64,000 nucleotides of DNA, from contig WQXG01000002.1 of the NCBI GenBank assembly GCA_009784975.1, forward strand, positions 1-64,000. Direction: 5' to 3'. Made by a program: the position numbers and the translations under genes. Positions 1 to 8,293 of the stretch are shown in pieces (within the stretch, counting starts at the first letter, position 1; each line of letters starts with the position of its first letter). A model generated the notes under the pieces. That model saw only the letters and a list, made by a program, of their open reading frames with translations. It was not told the origin of the DNA and searched no databases. This DNA comes from Treponema sp. Lineage in GTDB: Bacteria; Spirochaetota; Spirochaetia; Treponematales; Breznakiellaceae.

Positions 1-110
1 GATTATTGCGGAGGTGTAATACCCGATCCCTTTCCGAACTCGGAAGTCAAGCCCTCCCGCGCCGATGATACTGCCTCTCTAAGGGGCGGGAAAGTAGGTC
101 ATCGCCAGGC
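1..110 (+). rRNA. rrf: 5S ribosomal RNA, 5' end cut by the window
   Basis: This is the RNA of the large-subunit central protuberance. The sequence carries the conserved 5S core (CCGAACTCGGAAGTCAAG near 34-51, GCGCCGATGATACTGCC near 59-75, GGGAAAGTAGGTC near 88-100) and ends in GCCAGGC at 104-110. About 6-8 nt of the 5' strand of helix I lie before the window. The 16S and 23S genes, if linked, would lie upstream and cannot be seen. Confidence 0.93.
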
Positions 111-125
111 TTTTTTTTGTCTATT

Positions 126-148
126 ACCCCGTTTTGCGGGGTTTTTTT
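126..148 (+). terminator. Rho-independent terminator of the rRNA unit
   Basis: A perfect 6-bp stem ACCCCG / CGGGGT (126-131 and 137-142) with a 5-nt loop is followed by a run of seven T. It lies 16 nt after the 5S end. A second T-run directly follows the 5S RNA at 111-118. Confidence 0.85.
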
Positions 149-160
149 ATGTTTTTTGCC

Positions 161-189
161 TTGCAATATTGATTATTATTCCTTAAAAT
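161..189 (+). promoter_or_regulatory. Promoter of the RlpA/SPOR gene
   Basis: TTGCAA at 161-166 and TAAAAT at 184-189 are separated by exactly 17 bp. The start of transcription would be near 196, giving an untranslated leader of about 32 nt that holds the GGAG ribosome site before the ATG at 228. Confidence 0.6.
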
Positions 190-227
190 TATAAGTGGAG
201 GGTAGTCTCATTAAAGGAGAAATCAGG

Positions 228-1505
228 ATGAAACGGTTATTTTTTGCCATTTTTTGCGCATTTATGACAGTCTCGGTTGTTTTTGCCCAGGCAAGGCTTG
301 GGGATTTTACCATGCGCGGGGCTGCAAGTCAGGTAATGACAGCAGATGGGCTTGTTGGAGCGCATCCAAGCCTGCCCATCAATTCAACTGTTAAAATAAC
401 AAATCCAAGAAATAATAGAGAAGTTGAAGTTACTATTATCGATAGAATAGATCCGTCTTTGAACAGAATTGTAGACCTTTCAGCAGCGGCAATTCAGGCT
501 TTGGGTATGAGGGCAGGAGAGCAGGTTGTTTTAACTGTCAGCGCTCCTGCGCGCCCTGTCTTATCACAGCAGCCGCAGCAAATAGTTGATTTAGCAGAAC
601 CTGTGTTTAATGCCGCGGATAGATCAAGAGAAGCAGAAGTGCCTCAAACGCCGGTATTGGTTGCAGAACAGCCGGCGCGGGTTACAGAAACTCCTGCGAA
701 CGGCTCCCAGGCAAGAAATGAAGTACCGGTTCAGCAAACCTGGACCTCTAACGTCCCTGTAAACGGACAGCCCGCGGAAAGGCAGCCGCTTGTGGAAAAT
801 AACCTGGGTGAAAGAGAACTTGCCACCCATTTGGCAAAAAACACCGAATCAACAGAATTTCTTGCGTGGCTTATGGCTATGTCCATAGATGCGCGCGATG
901 CCCGTGAAGCGCGGGAGGCGCGGGAAGTAAGAGAAGCTCGTGAAGCCAGAGAAGCCCGCGAGGCAAGAGAAGCTCGTGAAGTACGGGAAGCCCGTGAAGC
1001 CAGAGAAGCCCGTGAATCGCGTGAGGTAAGAGAAACACGCACTACCGTGCAGACAACGCGGGAGGTAAGGCAGCAGCCTGCTGTAAATCAACCTGCTGTA
1101 AATCAGCCGGAAGTGAAAGAAACTAACGAGCAGCCGGTGTCATCTTTAACAACAAACCTCAATACTTTGGTTCCGGATTTAAGAATTGCGTCGAATCAGT
1201 CGTCCGTACAGCCTAGACGGGATGTTCAGCCGTCTGCCGTAAGGCCTGAAGCGGTTCAAATAATACCTGGTTTGCCGGATAGAGCCTCAGGCAAGATTTA
1301 TCGCCTGCAAATAGGCGCTTATTCGGCACAGGATGCGGCAATTAAGGCTGCGGATTATATAAGAAGTTCCGGATTTAATGTAGAAGTTGACTTTTTAGCC
1401 TCGGTTTACCGGGTTATGGTTACCGGAATTCCTTCTGCAGATGTATATTCTGCGTCTATCAGGCTGGGGGCATTGGGATTTGGCCAGATTTGGGTAAGAG
1501 AGTGA
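228..1505 (+). CDS. Secreted RlpA-like double-psi beta-barrel protein with C-terminal SPOR domain
   Basis: A likely periplasmic or envelope peptidoglycan protein. RlpA-family proteins cleave glycan strands that lack stem peptides, and SPOR domains bind such strands at division sites. The chosen ATG has AAAGGAGA 9 nt upstream; an in-frame start at 195 lacks a ribosome site. Residues 1-20 form a signal peptide ending VVFAQ. Residues of about 40-105 form the barrel, with a histidine in GAHPSLP and an aspartate in the IIDRID / IVDLS region, matching the conserved H and D of RlpA by eye. Residues 221-271 are an Arg-Glu-Ala repeat, and residues 356-425 (IYRLQIGAYS...) are the SPOR domain. There is no lipobox, so it seems to be secreted rather than lipidated. 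Catalytic activity is inferred. It is the first gene after the rRNA terminator. Confidence 0.85.
   Translation: MKRLFFAIFCAFMTVSVVFAQARLGDFTMRGAASQVMTADGLVGAHPSLPINSTVKITNPRNNREVEVTIIDRIDPSLNRIVDLSAAAIQALGMRAGEQVVLTVSAPARPVLSQQPQQIVDLAEPVFNAADRSREAEVPQTPVLVAEQPARVTETPANGSQARNEVPVQQTWTSNVPVNGQPAERQPLVENNLGERELATHLAKNTESTEFLAWLMAMSIDARDAREAREAREVREAREAREAREAREAREVREAREAREARESREVRETRTTVQTTREVRQQPAVNQPAVNQPEVKETNEQPVSSLTTNLNTLVPDLRIASNQSSVQPRRDVQPSAVRPEAVQIIPGLPDRASGKIYRLQIGAYSAQDAAIKAADYIRSSGFNVEVDFLASVYRVMVTGIPSADVYSASIRLGALGFGQIWVRE
888..1040 (+). repeat. Arg-Glu-Ala codon repeat inside the RlpA-like gene
   Basis: This is a 9-bp-period repeat encoding (A/V/S/T)-R-E units, about 17 in a row, between the barrel and the SPOR domain. 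Units use mixed codons (CGT, CGC, CGG, AGA for Arg), so the protein repeat is conserved better than the DNA. The charged segment should form a long single helix. The opposite strand is also open here and gives a Ser-Arg-Ala-rich shadow frame. Confidence 0.9.
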
Positions 1506-1515
1506 TATTTACTAC

Positions 1516-1544
1516 TTGAATATATTAGAAAATAGTGATATTTT
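1516..1544 (+). promoter_or_regulatory. Possible promoter of cheW and the genes after it
   Basis: TTGAAT at 1516-1521 and TATTTT at 1539-1544 lie 17 bp apart, and the -10 is preceded by TGA, which fits an extended -10 (TGn). The start would be near 1551, just before the GGGGG ribosome site at 1552-1556. Confidence 0.4.
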
Positions 1545-1564
1545 AATATAAGGGGGTATTCCCA

Positions 1565-2059
1565 GTGGCAATACGAATGGATGTTAATAAAACGGAATCA
1601 AGACAATTGGTAACTTTCCAGCTCGGAGAGGAACTGTATGGTGTTAATATAATGGATGTCAAAGAGATTGTCCGTGTACAGGCTATACGGACGATTCCCA
1701 ACGCGCCCAGCTATGTCGAAGGAATCTTTAATCTGCGAAGCGAGATTATTCCTATTATAAATTTGCATAAAAGGTTTCATTTAAGAAAACTTGTTACATC
1801 CGAAGAAGATGAGCTGTTAAGCGGTTTTGTTATTCTTGATATAGACGGGATGAAGCTGGGAGTTATAATTGACAGAATCTCCCGCGTAGTGACAATCGAA
1901 CAGGAAGAAATTCAGCCGCCGCCGCAAATGTTTTCCGGTATCGGCGCCGAATATATTCAGGGTGTGGTTCGCCAGGAAGAAGGTTATCTTATTATTCTTG
2001 ATATTAGAGATCTTTTTAATCCAAAAGAACTGCAAAAAATTGCTGAATTGCGTAAATGA
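1565..2059 (+). CDS. cheW: Chemotaxis coupling protein CheW
   Basis: A cytoplasmic adaptor that links methyl-accepting chemoreceptors to the CheA kinase. The 164-residue length is normal for single-domain CheW. The protein opens with QLVTFQLGEELYGVNIMDVKEI and contains NLRSEIIPIINL and GVIIDRISRVVTI, which are family hallmarks. The start is a GTG, 8 nt after a GGGGG ribosome site; an ATG four codons later is less well placed. The stop TGA overlaps the next ATG (ATGA), so the two are translationally coupled. No cheA, cheX or cheY lies in the window, so this is a detached cheW paralogue. Confidence 0.93.
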   Translation: MAIRMDVNKTESRQLVTFQLGEELYGVNIMDVKEIVRVQAIRTIPNAPSYVEGIFNLRSEIIPIINLHKRFHLRKLVTSEEDELLSGFVILDIDGMKLGVIIDRISRVVTIEQEEIQPPPQMFSGIGAEYIQGVVRQEEGYLIILDIRDLFNPKELQKIAELRK

Positions 2060-3096
2060 AAATAGAAGTTTATTCTCCCACAATCAGGCGCAAAGAAATG
2101 GATGCGGTGCTGACCGTCATGGTGGAAGAAAAAATAGGTCCCGGAGAAAGAAACAGGCTTTTAATTCAAACAGCCAAAGAACAGCTCCATTTTGATTATG
2201 CTCTTGCTTTGCGCAGCCCCGCTGTCGCTTTGCATCTGGCTCTTAAAGCCCTTAATGTAAAACAGGGGCAGGCTGTTGTAATTTCCGCTCTTTCTCCCCG
2301 TTATTATTTGCAGGTTTTACAGGATTTGCGCCTTACGCCTCTGTATTGTGATGTAACCTATGATTTTCCATGCATGAGCCGGGAATTAATCGAAAACACA
2401 ATCGCCAAAAATACGGCAGAGCATGAAGGGATTGCCGCTGTTGTTGTTCATCATACGCTTGGGTTTGTGCCGGATAGCGCCGGTATTGCAGAGCTTGGTT
2501 TTCCCGTTATCGAAGATATATCGCAAAGTTACGGAAGCTGGTTTAAACCAGACGAAGCAGTCCCTGTTTTTAATTCTCAGTTTACAATTCTGGGGCTGGA
2601 AGAAAGAGATATGCTGACCTCCGGCGGCGGAGCGCTGCTTTTTGCAATGAACAGAAAAGATGCTGCCATTCTTCGTACTTTTTCAGGCACTCCGGATGAA
2701 TACTGTCTTCCTGATATCAATTCCGCTCTTGCAATTGTTCAATTCAAGGAAGTGCATCGTAATCTTGACAGAAGACGCGATATAGCGAAAATTTTTACAC
2801 AAGCCAGCATGCGTACAAGACACAAGCGCTTTATATCCATTAACGATAATGAATATTGCAATTATTCGTTTTCTCTTGTTCTGGAAACAGGGCTTAAAGA
2901 TGTTGTTGCTTATGCCAAAAAAAAAGAAATACTGCTTGAAAACGCGTTTACAAATACTATTGCAGGCGCGGGTCTTTCTGAAAATACTCCCGTGTGCAGT
3001 TCTCTTGTTTTACGGACAGTTCTCTTTCCCATTTATCCGCGGCTTCGTTCTCAGGATGCGGAACGTATCTCCCGTCTTATTATGACTCTTCCATAA
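2056..3096 (+). CDS. DegT/DnrJ-type aminotransferase fold protein without the catalytic lysine
   Basis: A 346-residue protein resembling the DegT/DnrJ/EryC1/StrS family of PLP enzymes that act on sugars. The cofactor-binding half is recognisable: LRSPAVALHLALKALNV corresponds to the usual S-G-T-A-A-L motif, and VIEDISQSYGS corresponds to the V-E-D-A-A-Q-x-x-G-A motif with the pyridine-binding Asp. The segment that normally carries the Schiff-base lysine (S-F-x-x-x-K-N-L-T-T-G-E-G-G) reads FTILGLEERDMLTSGGGALL and has no lysine. It may therefore be a non-enzymatic relative or use another residue. It overlaps cheW by 4 nt and is followed 12 nt later by NAD kinase. Its role is unknown; fold assignment is by eye. 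Confidence 0.7.
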   Translation: MKIEVYSPTIRRKEMDAVLTVMVEEKIGPGERNRLLIQTAKEQLHFDYALALRSPAVALHLALKALNVKQGQAVVISALSPRYYLQVLQDLRLTPLYCDVTYDFPCMSRELIENTIAKNTAEHEGIAAVVVHHTLGFVPDSAGIAELGFPVIEDISQSYGSWFKPDEAVPVFNSQFTILGLEERDMLTSGGGALLFAMNRKDAAILRTFSGTPDEYCLPDINSALAIVQFKEVHRNLDRRRDIAKIFTQASMRTRHKRFISINDNEYCNYSFSLVLETGLKDVVAYAKKKEILLENAFTNTIAGAGLSENTPVCSSLVLRTVLFPIYPRLRSQDAERISRLIMTLP

Positions 3097-3108
3097 AGGA
3101 GCGCTGTT

Positions 3109-3963
3109 ATGATAAGGGCTGTTTTATTTGTTAATCTGCAAAAAAATAACGCCGCGCCTTTGGCAGAACAGATAAAAACGGAACTTGAAAAAAACGGAAA
3201 TGAAGCTGTAATTTTCTCGTTTGAAGGAAAGCCGGAAAAACCTCCGGCAGGAAAATGGGATATTGCTTTTTCGCTCGGCGGAGACGGAACTGTATTGTAT
3301 GCGGCGCGTTGTCTTTCGCATCTTGGAGTTCCTATACTTCCTGTCAATCTTGGTTCATTGGGTTTTCTTGCAGAGGTAGACAAGGATGACTGGCTTTTGG
3401 TTTTTAACCGCTGGAAAAACGGCGAAATAAAAACTTCAAAAAGATGTATGTTTAATATATCTGTTAAAAGAGATTCCAAAACAGTTATGGAAAACTTCTG
3501 CCTTAACGATACGGTTATTTCCTGCACAGGAATTGCGAAACTTATCAAGTTAAATGTAAATATTTTTACAGATGAAGAATGCAGCGGAACTGCCCTTGGA
3601 ACCTATCGCTGTGACGGGCTTATTATTTCTACTCCTACAGGATCAACCGCGTATTCCATGGCGGCAGGAGGGCCGATTCTTGATCCGGAAATGGATGCTG
3701 TTATTATAAATCCAATCTGCCCTTTTGCTCTTTCCAACAGGCCCTATGTGCTTACTTCCAGGCATATAACGGTTGTATCTGTAGCGGATAAACAGCGCTC
3801 GGGCGTACTTTTAACAATTGACGGACAGGATACGTTTAATCTGGAAAGTGATGATAAAGTTTTTATTAAACATTCTCCCTATAACGCGCACCTGATATAT
3901 CCTGATAAATTTGCGTATTATTCTGCTTTAAGAAACAAGCTTTTCTGGTCGGGAGAAAATTGA
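3109..3963 (+). CDS. nadK: NAD kinase
   Basis: Phosphorylates NAD to NADP in the cytoplasm. The protein is 284 residues, the usual length. The GGDGT motif lies at residues 57-61, the Asn-containing LNDTVI motif follows near 128, and TPTGSTAYSMAAGGPI is the nucleotide-binding loop of the family. The start ATG has AAAGGAG 8 nt upstream. It sits between the DegT-like gene and recN in one tight + strand operon; the next gene begins 2 nt after the stop. Confidence 0.95.
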   Translation: MIRAVLFVNLQKNNAAPLAEQIKTELEKNGNEAVIFSFEGKPEKPPAGKWDIAFSLGGDGTVLYAARCLSHLGVPILPVNLGSLGFLAEVDKDDWLLVFNRWKNGEIKTSKRCMFNISVKRDSKTVMENFCLNDTVISCTGIAKLIKLNVNIFTDEECSGTALGTYRCDGLIISTPTGSTAYSMAAGGPILDPEMDAVIINPICPFALSNRPYVLTSRHITVVSVADKQRSGVLLTIDGQDTFNLESDDKVFIKHSPYNAHLIYPDKFAYYSALRNKLFWSGEN

Positions 3964-3965
3964 TA

Positions 3966-5714
3966 ATGCTTGAAGAGATGTCAATAAGAAATTATGCGCT
4001 AATTGATTCTATCACGCTTTCTTTCCGCCCCGGTTTAAATATTTTAACAGGCGAAACAGGAGCCGGTAAATCAATAATAGTAGGCTCCTTAAGTTTTTTA
4101 ATGGGCGGTAAAATAGAGGCGGATGTAATCCGCTCAGGCTGTGATGAGGCAAGCGTTTCCGCGGTTATATCTGTAGAAAAAAACAATGATGTGCTGGAAT
4201 GGCTAAAGAGCCGTGATATTGAATATGAGGAAGAAAACTCCTTTAAAACCGTCATTGTAAGAAGAAATATTAAAACTACAGGAAGAGGATCGATTTATAT
4301 TCAAAATGTTCCTGTTACAAGGCAGGATTTATCGGAGTTTATGGGGCTGTTGTTCGATCTTCACGGACAGCATAATCATGAATCTTTGCTGCGCAAGGAC
4401 AGCCACCGCCGTTACCTTGATAGTTTTGCCGGAATAGACAATGAAGTTAGCGGGTTTTCCAAAACTTTTCTTGAACTGACAGATAAACGCAAAGCAATGG
4501 ACGCTTCCCTAAAAAGTGAACGTGAACGGGAGGAAAGGCTTGAAATTCTGCGTTTTGCGGCGGAAGAAATAGAAAAGGCAAAAATACAGACGGGAGAAAT
4601 CCGCGAACTGGAAAATGAACTGCAAAAGCTATCCCTCTTTGAAAAATTGGCAATGTTAATTCAATCTGCAGCTTTTTGTTTTTATGAAAACGATGCTTCC
4701 AAAACAGACAATGCGCTAAGCCTGATACGCCGCGCAAAAAATTCTCTGGACAGCGCATCGGCAGTGGATGCTTCGTTAGGTGAAATCAACCGCAGGTTTG
4801 AGAACTTGTACTATGAAGCGGAAGATATCGCGCAGGATTTCCGCGTTTACAGGGATGGTTTAACATTCGATCCAAAAAGACTGGAAGAAATAAATGATCG
4901 CCTGTCTTTGCTGTATAAATTAAAAAAGAAGTATGGCGGAAACAGCCAGCCGGGAAGCGAAGAAGAGGCTATTGTTTTATACAAGGCAAACGCAGAAACG
5001 GAGATAGAAGCTCTTTGCAGCGCGGAAGAAAACAGGGAAAAATTAAAAACACAAATTAGTGTTCTGGAAAAATCAATTGTCGCAAAGGCGCAGGGTATAA
5101 GGGAAAAAAGAACAATTGCCTGCGCTAAATTAAGCCAGTTAATTTCCGGTATATTGCAGCATCTTGGAATGCCAAATGCGCGTTTTCAGGTAAAAATAAT
5201 TCCCAAGCAAGGTCAGGATGGGCAAACTTCCTACGGTCCGTGGGGTTCAGAAGATGTTGAATTTTTAATTTCCGCAAATACAGGAGAGCCGCTTAAGGAA
5301 TTGGCAAAAATTGCCTCCGGCGGAGAGCTTTCCAGAGTAATGCTGGCTATTAAAACCGCGCTTTTGTCAGATTCAAAGAGAACAGAAGAAGAAGTGCAAA
5401 CTCTTGTATTTGATGAGATAGATGCGGGGATTGGGGGTGAAGTTGCCCTTAAAGTTGGTGAATATTTAGCCCAAATAGGAGGAATTAAGCAGATTTTCTG
5501 CGTTACGCATCTTGCCAGTATCGCTGTAAGAGCCGATAATCATTTTAAGGTGGAAAAAAGAACGGAAGGCGGCAGAACATATACCGGCATTGGACCTTTG
5601 AGCGCGCAGGGAAAGAGAAAGGAAATTGCCAGAATGCTCGCCGGGGACGCAGGGGATGCGGCGCTTGCCCATGCTGACGAGCTGATAAATAAATATTCCA
5701 GACGGAGTTCTTAA
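3966..5714 (+). CDS. recN: DNA repair protein RecN
   Basis: An SMC-like ATPase that acts early in double-strand break repair. The Walker A motif GETGAGKS lies near residues 30-37. A long charged helical region follows (about 150-400). The C-terminal half supplies the ABC signature LASGGELSRVMLAIK, the Walker B motif LVFDEIDAGIGG and the histidine of THLASIA. The ATG at 3966 gives the family-typical opening MLEEMSIRNYALI; a TTG two codons upstream that overlaps the nadK stop is possible but less likely. The ribosome site is GGGAGA at 3951-3956. The 582-residue length is normal. Confidence 0.95.
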   Translation: MLEEMSIRNYALIDSITLSFRPGLNILTGETGAGKSIIVGSLSFLMGGKIEADVIRSGCDEASVSAVISVEKNNDVLEWLKSRDIEYEEENSFKTVIVRRNIKTTGRGSIYIQNVPVTRQDLSEFMGLLFDLHGQHNHESLLRKDSHRRYLDSFAGIDNEVSGFSKTFLELTDKRKAMDASLKSEREREERLEILRFAAEEIEKAKIQTGEIRELENELQKLSLFEKLAMLIQSAAFCFYENDASKTDNALSLIRRAKNSLDSASAVDASLGEINRRFENLYYEAEDIAQDFRVYRDGLTFDPKRLEEINDRLSLLYKLKKKYGGNSQPGSEEEAIVLYKANAETEIEALCSAEENREKLKTQISVLEKSIVAKAQGIREKRTIACAKLSQLISGILQHLGMPNARFQVKIIPKQGQDGQTSYGPWGSEDVEFLISANTGEPLKELAKIASGGELSRVMLAIKTALLSDSKRTEEEVQTLVFDEIDAGIGGEVALKVGEYLAQIGGIKQIFCVTHLASIAVRADNHFKVEKRTEGGRTYTGIGPLSAQGKRKEIARMLAGDAGDAALAHADELINKYSRRSS

Positions 5715-6526
5715 TGGCGAAGATTAGCGAACAGGACAGACACACATATCAGGAAAGATCCAGAGTCTTTTCTACAATGGCAAAAGCGCTTTTAAAAGAA
5801 GAGTCTGATTTGTTAACTATTGTTAAAAAGAATCCTGGCGGTACAGTGTTAAAAAAACTAACTCTTGTAGACGCTATGCTTAATTTAGCGTCAAGTTATA
5901 TGGCAATTAACGGCGTTTCCATGGCGGTTTTAAAAGTTAAAAATGAAGAAGCGTTAAACGATGCGAGAAAATCCATGTACAAAGCCGTTATTTACCTAGA
6001 AGAAGTTGTAAGCAATTATATTGACGCGCCTTTTTCCGACTACGAAGAAAAATTATCCGCAATTGAATCTTTTGATCCAAATCAGCGCTATAACCTGATT
6101 AGAAAAATGGGTTTTGCCATAGATTTGCTGGAACAGGCTTACGGAGATAATTCCAAATGGAGATGGACATTTGTAGAAATGGAGGGCAGGTTTGCCGCTA
6201 CCGCAAAAAATATTCTGGATTTACGCAATGCCATGACAAACTCGCATCCTGAATCGCCGTATTATGATTCTACTGTTTACCACCTTAGATTAATAAAAGA
6301 ACTTCTGTCGCGCGCGGCAAGCCGCTATCGCGATAAATACGAACTTTCTACGCAGCAAATGCTGGATTTTAAAACAGGAATTTTATTTTTATCCGCGTTA
6401 AAACGCATTCATATTGTACTGTCTGAAAGTGAAGAAGCCGAAGAAATTAAGAAAAAATTGAACATCTGGTCTACCAAGCTGGAGACAGATCTTAAAAAAC
6501 AAGAAGAAGCAAAAAAAAGAAAATGA
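5714..6526 (+). CDS. Conserved-looking hypothetical protein, helical, charged C-terminus
   Basis: I do not recognise this 270-residue protein. It has no signal peptide or membrane segment. It appears mostly helical, with repeated hydrophobic heptads around residues 40-130 and a lysine/glutamate-rich tail (EEIKKKLNIWSTKLETDLKK then KRK). Its ATG overlaps the recN stop by 1 nt and the ABC exporter starts 3 nt after it, so it is a member of the same operon. A cytoplasmic scaffold or TPR-like protein is possible, but nothing in the sequence fixes a function. Confidence 0.8.
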   Translation: MAKISEQDRHTYQERSRVFSTMAKALLKEESDLLTIVKKNPGGTVLKKLTLVDAMLNLASSYMAINGVSMAVLKVKNEEALNDARKSMYKAVIYLEEVVSNYIDAPFSDYEEKLSAIESFDPNQRYNLIRKMGFAIDLLEQAYGDNSKWRWTFVEMEGRFAATAKNILDLRNAMTNSHPESPYYDSTVYHLRLIKELLSRAASRYRDKYELSTQQMLDFKTGILFLSALKRIHIVLSESEEAEEIKKKLNIWSTKLETDLKKQEEAKKRK

Positions 6527-6529
6527 TTC

Positions 6530-8293
6530 ATGGGCAAACAATCTTTTCTTAAGGAATTTAAATCTTTATTCCCGTATCTTGCCAAATACCGCAATCGTTA
6601 TATTTTGGGCGTTATATGTCTTATAATTGTAGATGCGGCTCAAATAGCCATTCCCCAGTTTGTACGTATCACTGTAGATATGATTAGTACAGGTGATTTT
6701 GAATGGAAGAAAATTATTATTCTCTGCCTTTGTATGGTAGGGATAATGACTTTTGTTTCTGTAGGACGTTTTTTTTGGCGTTATTTTATTAATGGTTCCT
6801 CCAGGCGCGTAGAAACCCGGCTGCGTGAAGATATTTTCTGCCATTTGCAAAAATTATCGTGGGATTTTTATCAGAAAAATAAAATTGGGGATCTGATGGC
6901 GCGCTCCATAAATGATCTTCATGCTGTTAGGATGTCTATCGGCATGGGAATTGTAGCTCTTTTTGATTTTGTTTTTATGTCCACTGCTATTCTTGTAATT
7001 ATATTTATCCAGGACGCAAGGTCTGCGCTTTTTGCGATTATTCCGCTTCCGCTTGTTACTTTATTAATTCTTGTTTTTGGCAAACTTGCGGGAAAAAGAT
7101 TTAAAGCCGCCCATGAAGCATATTCAAAAGTAAGCGATAATGTACAGGAAACTTTTGCAGGTATCAGCGTAATAAAGTCATTTGTTAAAGAATGGTGGTT
7201 TATTAAAAAGTTCGCAGATTCAAATGATGATTACAGAAAAGCAAATATGGATCTTGTGCGTCTTTTTGGTTTTTTCTTTCCTTTTGTAAGTTTTCTTTCC
7301 GGGCTTACGGTATTGATTATGCTTGTTATAGGAGGCATAAGGGTAATTAACGGAGTTATGACGCCGGGAAGCCTTGTGGCAATGTTCCGTTATCTTGGTA
7401 TGCTGATATGGCCGCTTATGGGCGCAGGGTTTATGGTGAACATGATTCAAAGAGGCGCTGTAAGCATGGGCAGGATAAATGAGATTTTAAATACGCAGCC
7501 GTCCATAAAGGATAATGAGCAATTGGGAACAAGAAATGAGAATATTGAAGTTCCTGCGCTTGAATTGTCCAATCTTGATTTCTCCTATGACGGAAAAAAC
7601 AAAGCGCTGGAAGGGATAAACTTAAGGGTGAGCAGGGGAGAGTGGTTAGGTATCATGGGAAAAACAGGATCCGGAAAATCTACGCTTGTAAAAACTTTTA
7701 CGCGAATGATTGATCCCCCGGGCGGCAGTGTAAATGTTTTTGGCCTTGATGTGAGGGAATGGCCGCTGGAAGAGCTAAGATCGCTTTTTGCTGTAAGCCC
7801 CCAGGATAGTTATCTTTTTTCTGATACTATAGCGAATAACATTATGTACGGCAAAAATGATAAAAATAGCGGAGATGAATTAATTAAAGCGATATCTGTT
7901 TGCGCGTTAAATAAAGATCTTGATAATTTTCAGAATGGAAAAAATACTCTTGTGGGGGAAAGAGGTCTTACGCTTTCCGGAGGGCAGAAACAGAGAACAG
8001 CTGTAGCAAGAGCTGTTATTATGGACAGTGAATTTTTAATTTTGGACGATTCGTTTTCTGCGGTGGACAATGAGACAGAGCAAAAAATACTGGAAGCGAT
8101 AAGAAAAGAAAGAAAAGGAAAAACAACAATTATTGTATCACATAGGGTTTCTGCCCTTAAATATACGGATAAAATTCTTGTTTTGGACAAGGGGAAGGTG
8201 CTTCAATACGGTAATCATGAAGACCTTGCAAAAGAGGCTGGTTTTTACAGTAAAATGGCTGCATTTCAGAGAATGGAGCAGGGCGATGGCTGA
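6530..8293 (+). CDS. ABC exporter, half-transporter A (degenerate-site Walker B, canonical signature)
   Basis: An inner-membrane exporter subunit (587 aa) with six membrane helices in residues 15-310 and a nucleotide-binding domain from about 345. Walker A is GKTGSGKS, the signature is LSGGQKQR and the switch histidine is in VSHRVSAL. The residue after Walker B is Asp (LILDDSFSAVD) where active ATPases have Glu. This is the pattern of one half of heterodimeric exporters such as TM287/288, LmrCD or BmrCD. The partner gene overlaps by 8 nt and has the complementary asymmetry. The substrate (drug, lipid or peptide) cannot be told from sequence. There is no clear ribosome site, so it is probably coupled to the upstream gene 3 nt away. 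Confidence 0.92.
   Translation: MGKQSFLKEFKSLFPYLAKYRNRYILGVICLIIVDAAQIAIPQFVRITVDMISTGDFEWKKIIILCLCMVGIMTFVSVGRFFWRYFINGSSRRVETRLREDIFCHLQKLSWDFYQKNKIGDLMARSINDLHAVRMSIGMGIVALFDFVFMSTAILVIIFIQDARSALFAIIPLPLVTLLILVFGKLAGKRFKAAHEAYSKVSDNVQETFAGISVIKSFVKEWWFIKKFADSNDDYRKANMDLVRLFGFFFPFVSFLSGLTVLIMLVIGGIRVINGVMTPGSLVAMFRYLGMLIWPLMGAGFMVNMIQRGAVSMGRINEILNTQPSIKDNEQLGTRNENIEVPALELSNLDFSYDGKNKALEGINLRVSRGEWLGIMGKTGSGKSTLVKTFTRMIDPPGGSVNVFGLDVREWPLEELRSLFAVSPQDSYLFSDTIANNIMYGKNDKNSGDELIKAISVCALNKDLDNFQNGKNTLVGERGLTLSGGQKQRTAVARAVIMDSEFLILDDSFSAVDNETEQKILEAIRKERKGKTTIIVSHRVSALKYTDKILVLDKGKVLQYGNHEDLAKEAGFYSKMAAFQRMEQGDG

Noticed and set aside
731..1091. Minus-strand frames with Ser-Arg-Ala repeats
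   Set aside because: They are the antisense reading of the Arg-Glu-Ala codon repeat of the RlpA-like gene.
3960..3965. TTG start for recN overlapping the nadK stop
   Set aside because: The ATG at 3966 gives the family-typical N-terminus and better spacing to GGGAGA, although the TTG cannot be ruled out.
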